Positions 42,858-53,899 are shown, counted from the stretch's first letter. The stretch is 64,000 nt of DNA from Timema cristinae (GCA_039000515.1 JBCFYV010000935.1:58414346-58478345); one strand, 5' to 3'. Translations and numbers: made by a program. Notes: generated by a model from the letters alone, not told the origin.

Positions 42858-43610
42858 CTAAAAGTGATTGAGTTCGCTGAGATCAGCAGTTCATTTGTCC
42901 ATTTCAATAGGTTAACACCCCCCCCCCCCCTCCCCGAATTTTTATGAACAAAATATATATGGCGTTATTTATGGTTAAAACAATACCAAAATTAAGGTAC
43001 AAATACAAAGTAGAGGGCTATGTTGCCATAAAAAAACATTTCAGATAGCTTCATATTTTTTTCTTTCCTCTGACAATTGGGGAATGTGCCCACCAAACCC
43101 CACCTGAAATTATTGGCTGGCTACGGCCTTGGGAATGGGAATATAAATATTATAATCGTATTTACATTCTCAGTCTTTTTTAATTAGTAGTGTAAAGATA
43201 AAATATATAGTGATCTGCAAGGAAGTATTATTATTAGCTTTTGATAAATTTTAGATGAACTTTTCTAATTAATAGAACAAATAATACATATTTATTGAGT
43301 AACGAATTTTAGTTACTTTGAAGTAATGTTGGTAGTCAAAATTTGAATCCCTATATTTTCTTCTATTTTTTTTTTCGGACTCCGTTGTTTGTGAACCACA
43401 TTGTGTCGTTCAATGTTTGATTGATGAGTTTTCAAACCAAAGGTTGGTGTGAACCATTGAAACTTAGATATTTTACAATATTTCTCATTCTGAGTTTATT
43501 AAAACATAACAATGATAAGATATATTTTCTGTTAAAATTGTACATAGACTGCCCTGAAATTGGAATTCAGCCGTTGGCTGTTGGGAATTCTCGAATTATT
43601 ATCTAAGCAT
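42858..43610. other. No gene seen; poly-C run
   Basis: A C run lies at 42918-42930. The rest is AT-rich with no recognised feature. Confidence 0.4.
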
Positions 43611-44751
43611 TAGAGATGTCATGATTACCTATTTTCTCGATTCCGATTCAACCTCGATTTTTAGATTTTCAATTCCGATTCTTGAATATTTCCTTTTTCA
43701 TTATGTTCTCAAGTATTATTGTATAGAAAATCTAACGTGCCTGATACCCTACTCCCTCTCAATGTGAAACTTGGACTCGACCATTACATCACACGATCGC
43801 TTGAAACTTTAATCTCACAATCTTATAGATATTTATTAAAAACCCTAAAAGTCTTCAAAAGAGAAAATCAAAATCAAAATTCAAATAAACTCTAAATTAA
43901 TACAACAAATTGCGGATTTTATAACGGAAAGGATAACACATTTCACACGTTACAAAAATTTAAAGTCGTCTGCTATAACTGATCACACCAACGTTAACTC
44001 GCTATAAATTAGTGATGAAGTTTTGGCAACGATATATCGATATATTTAATATATCGGACTACGCTCTAAATCTATTGAATTAAAATAAATATAACGATTT
44101 TTGCTCTATTTTTATTAACTACGTCGATTTTTGTTTTATTTTTATCAACCTTGTCATATTCAAAGAGCTAAATAGAATATTTTAAATCTTGAAAAGAGAC
44201 AGAATATTATTACAGGATAGTTGCCATTTTAATTTGATAGGAATATTGTAGCTTTTAATGTACACGTTGTGATATATAAATTAACGAGGATATATCGATA
44301 TATTACGGAAAATTGCCATCTCTAGTCTACGAATTATATAAAATCAATTGTTGATTTTGAATCGATTCATGTATTCGACATTCACTTACTTTTACTTTAA
44401 AAAAAAAGTGTGTCAAAGGTGTTAAGTTTTTACCTCTTGTTACTGTCATAATGTCAAGCCGGGGTCTTTTCGAGCAATTTATTTTCAAGTGGAACACCTC
44501 AAAATGTTAGGTCGTATTATATTCGGCCCAATACGACATATTAACAATTTGTATTTAAGTGAAACGGCTACTAAATTAATATAAGATGTAATCGATTATT
44601 ACATATTCTGAATGTTGCCGCTTTGTTTAGTCGCCAGTTTTATTGAGAGCTAAGAATCGAAGTAGCGAGAATAGTAATATTAAGATCGATTCTCAATTAT
44701 TTCGATACCATAAGAATCGAGAGTATCGAGGAATCGAATTTGATAGTCCTA
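43611..44751. mobile_element. hAT-type element, 1.14 kb, with 8-bp target duplication
   Basis: Ends are TAGAGATGTC and (reverse) TAGGACTATC, flanked by CTAAGCAT (43603-43610) and CTAATCAT (44752-44759), 7 of 8 matching. Subterminal sequence is rich in TCGATTCC/GGAATCGA motifs on both sides. No transposase. A second element sits at 44010-44324. Confidence 0.65.
44010..44324. mobile_element. Small inverted-repeat element nested in the 43611 hAT
   Basis: Left TAGTGATGAAGTTTTGGCAA CGATATATCGATATA, right (reverse) TAGAGATGGCAATTTTCCGT AATATATCGATATA. It is 315 bp. No clear target duplication. Confidence 0.55.
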
Positions 44752-44759
44752 CTAATCAT

Positions 44760-45921
44760 TGTTTACTGCGTCTCACTTAACGGTCAGTCAGTCTTCCCCA
44801 ATATATCGATTAAATAAGCAGCGGTAATAGTTATAGTAATAAATTAATAAATTAACAAATAATATAATAATAATTAATGGAGTATACCGAGTAGCCAACC
44901 TTTGACAAGATAATGTCCCGTATTTGTGTTATGAGAAAATGGTCACCTTAGATATCGGCAGCTAGACAAGCTACTAAATTTACTTTCACATTTTAATATG
45001 TTGAATAATATGTAAAATAACAATAATAACAAAGAAAATTTTAATACATTTTGGTAGCAAAAAGTTTGTATTTAATAGAACTCCCTTAATATGAAAATTG
45101 GACTTTAGTGCAATTCGTGGATGAGCCAAAGATTATGTGTGAATGTTTGTTCAAGGTTTAACTGTAGTTTGTTATTCGTGCTCTGATATAATCCTGTGTT
45201 TAAAAAGTGCAAGTTTAATTATTTAGTACGGTGTTTTGTTTGAGGACACACATTTGAAACGGACATCGAAATTGAGAGCAGAGTAATCCAACGTATTCAA
45301 AACAAATGTTAGTCATTTCTAACGGTGTCCGTGATAATTGAATCTCATTCTTTGTTATTAATTGCTATCACCTGACACACGCGTAGTTCGTGATGATAAT
45401 AGGTATTTTTTTTTTCCACGAGTGATCTGGTATCGATGTTTACGACTAGGGCGTTTTCGCGCCGCTGGTTACGAGGTGTGATTGCATATCAGACCTCGCT
45501 TTCATTGGCCAAACTAAATAGCCTGGTATCAACCAATGAGCTAACCGGCCCCATGTTACAGTGGTCAGTGCACCTAGCTATGAGCCTGGAGGTCTCGAAT
45601 TCAATTCCAGACTGTTCCCTTGGATATTTATTTCCGAAAGGAGAAGTTATCCAAACGGTCACCAGTGTTTGGTTTAGTCAAACATAAGTTAGTTCCATTG
45701 ATTATATCACTATCATCATCTCACCGGAACATGGCAAGAGCCTCCACGGGAAGGATGTACGATTAGTACATTCGGGCGTCCCCTGGGTTACGGTACATTA
45801 GTACTGACTAATCTTCTTACAAACTGAGCCGTGAATGACGTATCATAAATGCGCAATATTATTATCACTAACCAATGAACTGAAAACTATGCGCCAATTA
45901 TCTAAGCCTATTTACTCTTTA
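44760..45921. other. No gene seen
   Basis: About 1.16 kb. A stretch at 45540-45620 is weakly tRNA-like (TCGAATTCAATTCC) but has no pairing arms. Short open frames here look random. Confidence 0.4.
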
Positions 45922-46160
45922 TACAGTAGCCCCGTGGCTTCTTTGGTGCTGACTGACAGCTCACAGCTGACAGCTATGGCTTTGAAAAGTTACCAGACCA
46001 AATTATGTATCCCTACGCCGAACCATATGATCTGCAAAAACATGTGTTTAGCAGCTTTCACTTCTGACAGTCAAAATTTAGGTATATACCTAAATGTTGA
46101 CTTTCAGAAGTCAGCTGTGAGCTGTCAGTCAGCAGCCAAAGAAGCCGTGGGGCTACTGTA
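45922..46160. mobile_element. TA-flanked foldback MITE, copy 4 (most complete)
   Basis: TA-CAGTAGCCCCGTGGCTTC at the left; GAAGCCGTGGGGCTACTG-TA at the right. CTGACTGACAGCTCACAGCT pairs with AGCTGTGAGCTGTCAGTCAG, and the centre is TTTAGGTATATACCTAAATG. This copy gives the best view of the family: 239 bp with TA. Confidence 0.92.
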
Positions 46161-46594
46161 CGTACTTCATGTTTCCTGTAGTTTATTTTTGGGAAAGGTA
46201 TGTTTAGCTTGGTATGTTGTGTAACTATTAGGGCTAGTCTAAATAAGCACCAATCTAACTAAGAATTAAATTAAATGATACATTTTCCGTCGATTTTAGT
46301 ACACGTAGGTTCACATATATTAACCTATTATATCTAGTCTATCCCAACCGCCATTTCTGTTTACGAAAAACAACTCAAAGTATATTTCGCGCTCCATCTT
46401 GGTCAGAACCATTTGGTCGAATAACACTCGATACCAAGACGTAACCTAAGTCGATCGTGAAAACATCACCTAATGACATACAGTAACTTTGACTGTCTCC
46501 AGCTAAAGTCACAGGAAACACAGTGACGTCACAGCACAGCCTCAAGATCCGGCCATCACGTGTCTGATCCCCAGCTGTCTTCAAATGAACCACA
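46161..46594. other. No gene seen
   Basis: Unique AT-rich sequence, with one TGACGTCA at 46524-46531 ahead of the tandem array. Confidence 0.4.
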
Positions 46595-46935
46595 CTAACG
46601 TCACTGGATGGCCTCCAGAACCTGTAGCCCCGTACCTTGTCTATTATTGTCTCTTACTGACGTCAAAGGGATAATGGTGACGTCACTTGACGGCCTCCAG
46701 AACCTGCAGCCCCGTGCCTTGTCTATTATTGTCTCCAAGTGACGTCAAAGGGATAATGGTGACGTCACTTGACGGCCTCCAGACCCTGTAGCCCCGTGCT
46801 TTGTCTATTATTGTCTCCTACTGACGTCAAAGGCATAATGGTGACGTCACTTGACGGCCTCCAGAACCTGCAGCCCCGTGCCTTGTCTATTATTGTCTCC
46901 AAGTGACGTCAAAGGGATAGTGGTGACGTCACTGA
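46595..46935. repeat. 82-bp tandem repeat carrying paired TGACGTCA sites
   Basis: Four units of 82 bp. Each has GGCCTCCAGAACCTG, AGCCCCGTGCCTTGTCTATT, TGACGTCAAAGGGATAATGG and TGACGTCACTTGA. Exact TGACGTCA occurs at 46658, 46678, 46740, 46760, 46822, 46842, 46904 and 46924: pairs 20 bp apart, repeating every 82 bp. TGACGTCA is the full cAMP-response-element palindrome bound by CREB/ATF proteins. Whether it works here is unknown. It is not next to any recognised gene. Confidence 0.92.
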
Positions 46936-47159
46936 ATGGAATTAGTAATAGCAACCAAGTAATTATCACTTGTTTAGTGTTTCTGAATTAAATTCGGCTG
47001 TCTGGAGTTCAAATCCGACCTGTAACACCGGAGTTAATTTTATTATGATAATTTGATCCTCTCTTCAGGAAAATTAAATAAATATAGCTTCCCCTGCCAC
47101 AATAAACACCAAAACATCCAAATTCAAAGCCGCAGAAGAGCACATGGTTTGGGGTGTGA

Positions 47160-47305
47160 ATGGAGAAAGAGTGAACCCGCATTTGTTTGGGTAAAGCATT
47201 GGAAAACTACCCTGAACACACTCGTTCAAGATTCGAACCTCAACTTCTCCTCACCGGCAATTCACTATAATGTGGTCTGGTTTATTAGTCCGCGTGATCA
47301 ATGGT
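47160..47305 (-). mobile_element. SINE-A head and body, minus
   Basis: GTGAACCCGCATTTGTTTGG, GCATTGGAAAACTACC, AAGATTCGAACCTCAACTTC and TTATTAGTCCGCGTG. The tail is missing. Confidence 0.65.
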
Positions 47306-47344
47306 GTGGCTTGCATAGTGTCCACCCACTGGCTCAAAATGTCA

Positions 47345-47432
47345 GGATTCGATATATTATTTTTATTATTATTTATTATTAATTATTATTAGCACCGCGT
47401 CTTACTACCCGTTCGGGTTATACGCACTTACG
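47345..47432 (-). mobile_element. SINE-B tail only, minus
   Basis: (ATT)n, AGCACCGCGTCTTACTACCC, GTTCGGGTTATACGCACTTA CGC. It stops within about 40 bp of the tail, the extreme of 5' truncation expected for target-primed copying. Confidence 0.85.
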
Positions 47433-48183
47433 CCGGCCACTTTAGTGTTTTATTATATTATGCGGTTTTTAATTTTCCTTACAGGAGAGTGTTTAAAAAG
47501 TTTATTGAAACTAAAACTCCTCAAATTGTTTGTAATCATAATTCTATAGCTCCAGGGGTATATTTTATTTTAATGTTAGGTTAGAGTCAACATTTTACTA
47601 ATCGAGAATCAAAAAGTTACATTTGAATAACTATAAGACTGGTTAGCTTTCATTTCCCGGTTGAAATGTTTTCATTTACAGTGTTTAAGGTGCGTTTTCT
47701 GAACACAAGAGTTGTATTTACACACACGACCTGCAAACTAGTTAAACCTTGGACCTAAAATCTAGCACAAGAAGTCTTTGTAACCAAGGAACTTAATGAC
47801 AAATGTGAACAAAATAATAAGTAATACATTATTTTGTGCCTTGCCCAGAATCGAATAATAACGTTGACGTGACATAAGAGTTGTCCCGTGGGAGAATTTT
47901 TCGCAGTACCACGTGATCCTGCCAGCAACGTCAACATAGCTATTGGATACTTCATTTTTTTGTTTAGGCTTTGCAAACACCTTGTTTGGTGTAGCTCATT
48001 TGTAAGCGTCTCGCTAACACCAAACACTTCTAGTCTCACAATTATTTTGTAGCTCCAGTAACAGTCCTAACTGTTCGAGTTCCATTTTAGTTAGCAATTT
48101 GTTTCCAAACAGTTCAAATTGATTGTCTGTGTTTTTGCTCGAGTTGTTACGTCATGAGTATTCTGATCACACACACACACACA
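47433..48183. other. No gene seen; CA repeat at the right edge
   Basis: AT-rich sequence. A (CA)n run begins at 48168 and is the target of the hAT insertion at 48184. Confidence 0.45.
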
Positions 48184-49000
48184 CAGTGGTGGCTCGTGGC
48201 TAAAATTAATGGGGGTGCTGCTTCAGAAAAATTTTAGCCTTTGTTTTAAAGTTGTGTAAAAGAAAAAAAAACTGTATAAAAAGAAAATTTATTCAGGAAC
48301 TTGATAAAATCGTAACAAAAAAACAACAATTTTTACTAACTTTAACTTAAATTAACAGTTCAAGCTTGATCTATTCATTTAAAAATGAAATCCATTCTTC
48401 TTGTTTTAATTTGCGCAAAAATTCAATCATTTTCTCCTTGATCTCTGGATGACAATTGAAGATATTTTTCTACATTTAAAGTACTGCAAGCGCATTTAGT
48501 CTTTCTATTAAATAAAAAAAACGAAAAAAATGAATCAATAGAATAGCTGGAAGCAGGATAATAATCTAATTCTACACTCGTCTACACTTTATCACGTTCA
48601 AGAATATGGTGCACGGTTTTTAAGCACAACACAAACTGAGTAAAAAAAACTTCCTTCAGCCATCACGCCAGAGCCGGCAGTGCGAGAGCAACAGTGCTTT
48701 CTCTACCTGGCAGTCCCGCCTTCCTCCCAACCCCTCCTATGTGCGCATGCGCACAAGTCAAACACCACGTCACTAGCACTGTGAAGCGCACAGCTTCATA
48801 CAAAGATTTTTGTATCTTTTTCATAAATTGGGGAATGACTACTGAAGTACTGACATTAAGCTTACGGAATATATATTGTACTACAAAAATAAAGAAGGAA
48901 TTAAAGGAAAAAGAACTCATTATATTAAATGTTATCTATAATATCAAGTGGAAATAGGGGGTGCTGCGGTTCCGCAGTGCCTATATACGAGCCGCCACTG
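48184..49000. mobile_element. hAT element (CAGTGGTGGCTCGT ends), complete, inserted in (CA)n
   Basis: Left CAGTGGTGGCTCGTGG, right ATACGAGCCGCCACTG. Both flanks are CACACACA, as expected if an 8-bp target within a CA repeat was duplicated. Length 817 bp. It holds a remnant of the transposase C-terminus on the minus strand. The left 150 bp match the fragment at 22044. Confidence 0.85.
48371..48508 (-). pseudogene. hAT transposase C-terminal remnant
   Basis: The minus strand reads RLNALAVL, stops, KNIFNCHPEIKEKMIEFLRK, then LKQEEWISFLNE and a stop (48371-48373). RLNALAxL followed by a short helical tail is typical of the last part of hAT transposases of the zinc-finger-MYM-like group. Two stops lie within it. 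Confidence 0.65.
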
Positions 49001-49075
49001 CACACACACACACAATGTTTATTCTACATACCTAACATGAACGTAAAGTTCTCGTGAACTTGCTAGAGTCCCTGA

Positions 49076-49693
49076 TAGGGATGTGGTATCGAAATAAAAG
49101 TATCGATACTGTATTCATTAAAGGACAAAGGTATTGGAAGAAATATATCGATACCGTAATAGTATCGAAAGAAAAGTATTGATAACAGTAAGTATCGGTA
49201 TCGAAATTTTAATCTGGAAAAATTGTTTCTTATTATAGTAATAATAATAATTTCAACTTTTACATCATAATTGTACTTTCATATTTATTTAAACATTGAA
49301 AATTATAATGATTTAGCCATATCACAGTATACTCGGGTTTATCGTGTCTATATTATGTGTTGGAACTTGGAAGGTATTATAGATATGATGAATATTATAA
49401 AAGGTTTTACCATACCAGCTAGAGTCCTTTTTTGTTTGCTATACAAAAAATGAGTGAGAATTGAGAAATAGTGTCATTTGTTCTTCCTCCATATTATAGC
49501 CTAGTAAACATTGAGTAAAACTTGAGTGAAGATGACAGAAAAGTTGTTTCTTTCGATACCGATTCGATACCGGAGTGTAAGTCCTAATAATATCAGTAAA
49601 AGTATTGGGAAAAAAGTATCGAGTAAAAAAATACCGGTATCGAAAGGAAAATATCGATATTAGTAAAGTATTGATACTTTTTTCACATCCCTA
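49076..49693. mobile_element. hAT-like MITE with TAGGGATGTG ends
   Basis: Left TAGGGATGTGGTATCGAAAT AAAAGTATCGATAC; right GTATTGATACTTTTTTCACA TCCCTA. It is 618 bp and full of TATCGATA-type motifs, with no coding sequence. The 8-bp flanks do not match, so the exact insertion is unclear. Confidence 0.7.
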
Positions 49694-50092
49694 CCCTTGG
49701 ATCAAGGGTGGATTGGTATGCCGTGGGATGCCTCGGTAGGACGGTATATTTTGGCACAACCAAATGTATTTTAAGGGGTGTCATATTGGTAGTCTCGGAC
49801 TGCTTGAAACCTGTTGGTCCGCCCCTGCCATAAACGTTGCCAACCTCCTCAATCACGATGGCTATAAACCCCATGACGTCATGACAAGGGTAAGCTACGA
49901 CGTGATTTTTTTTTTTAACGCTCTATGTTGACACAAAATTCTGGACAATTTCTCGCCCATCATCTCACAGCGGTGGTGACGTCACACAAGGTAAACTGCT
50001 TAGATGATGAAGGGGGGTGGGGAAGAGGGGCGATGTTTTCCTGGAATACGCTTCCATCCATCCAGAGGACTTGTGGGAGGGAGAAATTATTT
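49694..50092. other. No gene seen
   Basis: Mixed composition. TGACGTCA occurs at 49864 and 49977. Short frames on both strands have no family features. Confidence 0.4.
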
Positions 50093-50326
50093 GTAAAGCT
50101 AGTAACACACGATACAACTTCTTGTACATAAAGTTGTGCAAGAAATTGTACATTATCTTGGTCACATCGATTGCAGACAAGTTTTATAGCTAGACTGTTC
50201 ACATGGCATGCGATCAAATACAATATTGCGAGAAATGCAATAGTTTCTTTGCTTTGGTGGAATAATAACAGATAGTAATGATACATAGAATATAGAGATT
50301 ACTATTTATTTTACATGTTCTATACA

Positions 50327-50611
50327 GGTGACCTGGTGGTCAGGGGTATGGTGTCAGACTTCTGTGCTGGCGGCCGGGGTTCGATCCTCGGTCCCGTCAA
50401 AGATTTATCTGATTACCAAACCTTCCTTCACCTCTGACAAGATATCCTGTGAATGTGAGGAATGCCATGCCTCCACCGTGGTTCGGATTCCACGTTAAAC
50501 TGTAGGTCCTTCATTTCATCTCACTATCACCCTACCATTACACATTAGCGTAAGTGCGTATAACCCGAACGGTAGTAAGACGCGGTGCTAATAATAATAA
50601 TAATAATAATA
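50327..50611 (+). mobile_element. SINE-B, plus, full length, short form
   Basis: GGTGACCTGGTGGTCAGGGG to GGTAGTAAGACGCGGTGCTA and (ATA)n. TGTTCTAT occurs on both sides (about 50307 and 50617), a likely target duplication. The A box lost one base (GGTCAGGGGTATGG). Confidence 0.9.
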
Positions 50612-50615
50612 ATAC

Positions 50616-51107
50616 TTGTTCTATGATACCAAGGAAATTAGGTCGAGGATTGCCATGGCCAAGGAAGCTTTCAACAACAAGAAGTTACTGCTGACCAGCA
50701 AGTTGAGTTTGGAACTGAAGAAGAAACTGGTGAAATACTACATTTGGAACAGCGCGCTTTATGGAACAGAAACTTGGACTCACAGGAAGATAGAAAATAA
50801 GTACTTGGAGAGCTTTGAAATGTGGTACTGGAGAAGACTTGAGAAGATCAGGTGGACAGACAGGGGGACAAATGAAGAAGTTTTAAGAATAGTGGGGGAG
50901 AAAAGAACCATTTTGGATGTGATTCCTCGGAATGAAGCAAACTGGATCGGACACATCCTTAGGAGGAACTGTCTTCTGCATGACGTCATGGAAGGCAAAG
51001 TTGAGGGAAATAAGAGTATACGTATAAGGAGGAGGATTCAGATATTAGATGACTGGGAGCTGACGGAGGAAGAGGACAGGGCGCATTGGTGGTCTAAGTT
51101 TCACTGA
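50616..51107 (+). pseudogene. LINE reverse-transcriptase C-terminus (4), open over 160 codons
   Basis: TKEIRSRIAMAKEAFNNKKL, LELKKKLVKYYIWNSALYGT, ETWTHRKIENKYLESFEMWY, WRRLEKIRWTDRGTNEEVLR and NEANWIGHILRRNCLLHDVM follow the after-RT tail of a non-LTR element, and EEEDRAHWW closes it near the stop 51105-51107. It has no stop or frameshift, so it is younger than the other three LINE remnants, but the catalytic reverse transcriptase and endonuclease parts are absent (5' truncation). The sequence after the stop ends GACAGAACACCTAATAATAA. Confidence 0.85.
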
Positions 51108-51452
51108 CAAAAGAAATGGACCTGTCCTATGACAGAACACCTAATAATAATAATATAAATATAACTTTAAATTGAAACTGTTTTTATTAATAGTTTGATT
51201 CTTGATAATAATATATTCAATTAGTTTATACGTCTGACAGATAGGGTTATCTATTGCCAACAATTCAAATGTTGTACAATAAAAATGGTTAATATAGGAC
51301 GTGTTCTATTCCCTAAAATTGTATACTATAAGTTGTGCAAAGCAGATCTTGTACAATCTTTGGTGTTCACACAACACCATCTTTAGGTTACAGTTTCGTG
51401 TACAACTTTTTATAGCCAACAATAAGTTTGTGTCTTGTGTACCAGGCTTTAC

Positions 51453-51825
51453 TCTTGTTTCAGAGAAACTCGAATACCATCTTTGGAGAGGGGGGAAGCG
51501 CGGAACGAGGGGAAAACAAAGAAGAAGGCAAGACCGAGGTAAAAACAATAGATTAAATTTGATCCCAATATCATGTTTTTATTGTTTTTTATGTGTCGAT
51601 GTTTTTTTCTTCTATGTTAAGAAAATGCGCCTTAAAAGTCTGTCTAATACCTAAAACAAAGGAATTAAGACTAGTGAAACCGTTTAACCATGTTTAAAAA
51701 AAATACAACAGAATTGAAATAAAAGGCCAGACTATTTTTAAATAAAAAACTACTAAACTGATCTTAATTTCACTGCGATCAAATAAAGAATCAAGAAAAC
51801 AGGAACTTTAGTGTGAGTTCTGCTC
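51453..51825. other. No gene seen
   Basis: About 370 bp, with a G-rich stretch near 51486 and otherwise AT-rich. Confidence 0.35.
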
Positions 51826-52095
51826 TTAAATACCTTAATACTCCCATCACCCGGGTTAATCATATCCAATGAGATGGGCTCTTAATTCCACAATACATCC
51901 ACCAGTTAATCAGCCGTGAGATGGGCTCTTTAATTTCCTCAATACTTCCACCAGTTAATCCCCGCCGTGAGATGCCTCTTTAAACTTTCCCCAATACTCC
52001 AGTTAATCAGCAGTGAGATGGGCTCATTAATTCCACAATACTCCACAAGTTAATCAGTCGTGAGATGGGCTCTTAAATACCACAACAACCCCCCA
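51826..52095. repeat. About 47-bp tandem repeat, five to six imperfect units
   Basis: GTGAGATGGGCTCTTAATTC CACAATACTTCCACCAGTTA ATCAGCC is the approximate unit. GAGATG occurs at 51871, 51918, 51969, 52015 and 52062, so units are 46 to 51 bp. Small insertions and deletions distinguish them. Confidence 0.85.
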
Positions 52096-52424
52096 ATTTG
52101 AGTGACACAGTCTTGATATTTTATTATAATATGTGTTATTTTTCTCTCCCAGGGCAAAGAGTCTTTACCTCGTTTGCTGTGCTATCCGCTGAGCTAACCC
52201 TCCCGACTTGTCAGTAGTTCGAGTCGTGTTCCCGTCATCCATGTATCCTAGAGTGTAAAGCTACCTTATCACTCGTGCTTATTGCACTTAAGATAAGAAG
52301 ATAAAGACAGGTCATAAAAAGTAAAACCTACCACTAGAGTTGAGTGTCATTCATCATGTACGTAAATAAAATAAAAAAGTGATGAAATTTATGATGAAAT
52401 CGAGAAGTTCATTCCTCTCCGCAT

Positions 52425-52630
52425 TGATGGGCACGCGGTTTAAATGTCAGACTTTTATAGTCTAGTTTTCCGGATGATGTGGAGGTCAGGGTTCGGATCA
52501 TTGCCGGGTGTATGTGAGAGTGGTGTTTCCTATATTGTTTAAAACTCTCACCCAGCGTTAATGTAGGTACATCTCCTCTAAATTCTACCTTTATATAATA
52601 TACCTTACCCCATTGGTGTATTAAAATGCT
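52425..52630 (+). mobile_element. SINE-A-like copy, plus, very diverged
   Basis: TTGATGGGCACGCGGTTTAA, AGGGTTCGGATCATTGCCGG GTGTA and GTACATCTCCTCTAAATTCT keep the SINE-A order. The tail is lost. Confidence 0.6.
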
Positions 52631-52635
52631 GATAC

Positions 52636-52882
52636 ACCCGGTTTGATGGCCACATGGTCTAAGAAGTCACACTCGCAATAAACTAGACTGCCGATGACGG
52701 AGCGAGCGAGATTCAATCTCGGTCGGGTGTACTGAGGTTTTTTCCTATATAGTTTTCCACTCTCCCTCCACGCGAATGTGGGCACACTTCTTCCAAAACG
52801 AACCCTCCAAATTCCTAATACAATAGAGAAATTAGTACATAGGGTTGGTTATAACTCCAACGGGTGTAAGACGTAGAGCTTA
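52636..52882 (+). mobile_element. SINE-A, plus, older subfamily
   Basis: CACCCGGTTTGATGGCCACA to CTCCAACGGGTGTAAGACGT. B box GATTCAATCTCGGTCGGG. It follows directly on the previous diverged copy in the same orientation. Confidence 0.82.
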
Positions 52883-52967
52883 AAAAAATGGTGGATAACC
52901 CTGATGGACGGTAAGATTGGGGTAGTGGGGGGTGCAAGGCTAAACCTTTAAATAAGCCACGTGTTAG

Positions 52968-53340
52968 GGTGGGAGTGTAGGGACGTGAGTTGAGAGCAGG
53001 TTTTTTTGTTGCAGTTTTTATATAAAAACATTTTTTCGGTTAAAAGGATTCAAATATTGCCCCAGTAGAAACATAGAATTTAATTTTCTTCACAAGGTGA
53101 TATCAACAGTTGTTGAATATCTGGCAGGGGTGTCCTGTAATTTAATGACAACTTTTTCTATTCATTTAAAAAGCTTGTCATCTAATACTGCTAAAGCTCA
53201 TAACAGATATTCAACAACTGTTGATATCACCGTGTGGAAAAATTAAACTTGAGCAATATTCGATTTATTTTTTTACCAAATGTTTCGATATAAAAACTGT
53301 AAAAACAATTACCCTTTCTCGCGTCCCCTACAATCCAACC
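52968..53340. mobile_element. TTAA-flanked foldback element, copy 3, with 19-bp direct repeats
   Basis: The ends are GGTGGGAGTGTAGGG and CCCCTACAATCCAACC. Right-flank TTAA is at 53341-53344; left flank has TTAG at 52964-52967. TTAAATAAGCCACGTGTTA (52948-52966) and TTAAATAAGCCAAGTGTTA (53341-53359) lie directly outside it, 18 of 19 matching. Internally GTTGTTGAATATCTG pairs with CAGATATTCAACAAC. Confidence 0.75.
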
Positions 53341-53359
53341 TTAAATAAGCCAAGTGTTA

Positions 53360-53899
53360 AAACAATAAACTGAATTAAATACTAATGAGATGTAATATCT
53401 AATGTTGAAGATTGACTTAACTGTTTTACCGAGGGAGGGAGAGGTTTTGGGGTTTTACCACCACTTCCCTTCCCCATATTTTTTTTAATGATCTATTTTT
53501 TTTTTTTTTTTTTTGCATTTATCTGTAGTGCCTACTTTAATTAATAGCTAATTATAGACTTATAAATGCATACAAAGCCCTTTCAACCCGATTTAAAGAG
53601 AAATTCAATGTTAAAAATGTATTTGCCATCTCCTGTCGGGGGATTTCAACCCTGAGACTGCCTCAGGGGAAAAGAACACCCCTCTCATCTTCCCCAATCC
53701 TTACCCGTAACCTCCCTTCACCAAAAATAATTTTGGTAAGTGGTGGTGAAACCTTATTTATGTAGGGGTGGTGGTAAGGGAGGCAGTTATTAAATAAAGG
53801 GGCTTTTGGGGATCTACTCCTCCAAAACAAAAAGGGGTATTGGGCACCTACCCCAGTAAAATATTTGAAAATAAAATGCCCCTAGAAGTTTTTATTTTT
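53360..53899. other. No gene seen; homopolymer runs
   Basis: A T run of about 18 at 53496-53513 and G/C-run-rich sequence after 53630. No feature recognised. Confidence 0.4.

Larger units (their letters stand above)
50093..51452. mobile_element. Inverted-repeat transposon broken up by later insertions
   Basis: The left GTAAAGCTAGTAACACACGA TACAACTTCTTGTAC is mirrored by the right GTACCAGGCTTTAC with TTTCGTGTACAACTTTTTAT inside it. Between the halves lie a SINE-B and a LINE fragment. The AATTTGTTGTACAAC motifs at 19530 suggest the same type occurs there too. Confidence 0.5.

Noticed and set aside
45540..45625. tRNA-like sequence with TCGAATTCAATTCC
   Set aside because: No cloverleaf arms, no clear A box, and no second copy to support a SINE family.
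46595..46935. Promoter or enhancer of a named gene
   Set aside because: TGACGTCA sites are clear but no gene is recognised within several kb on either side, so only the repeat itself is annotated.
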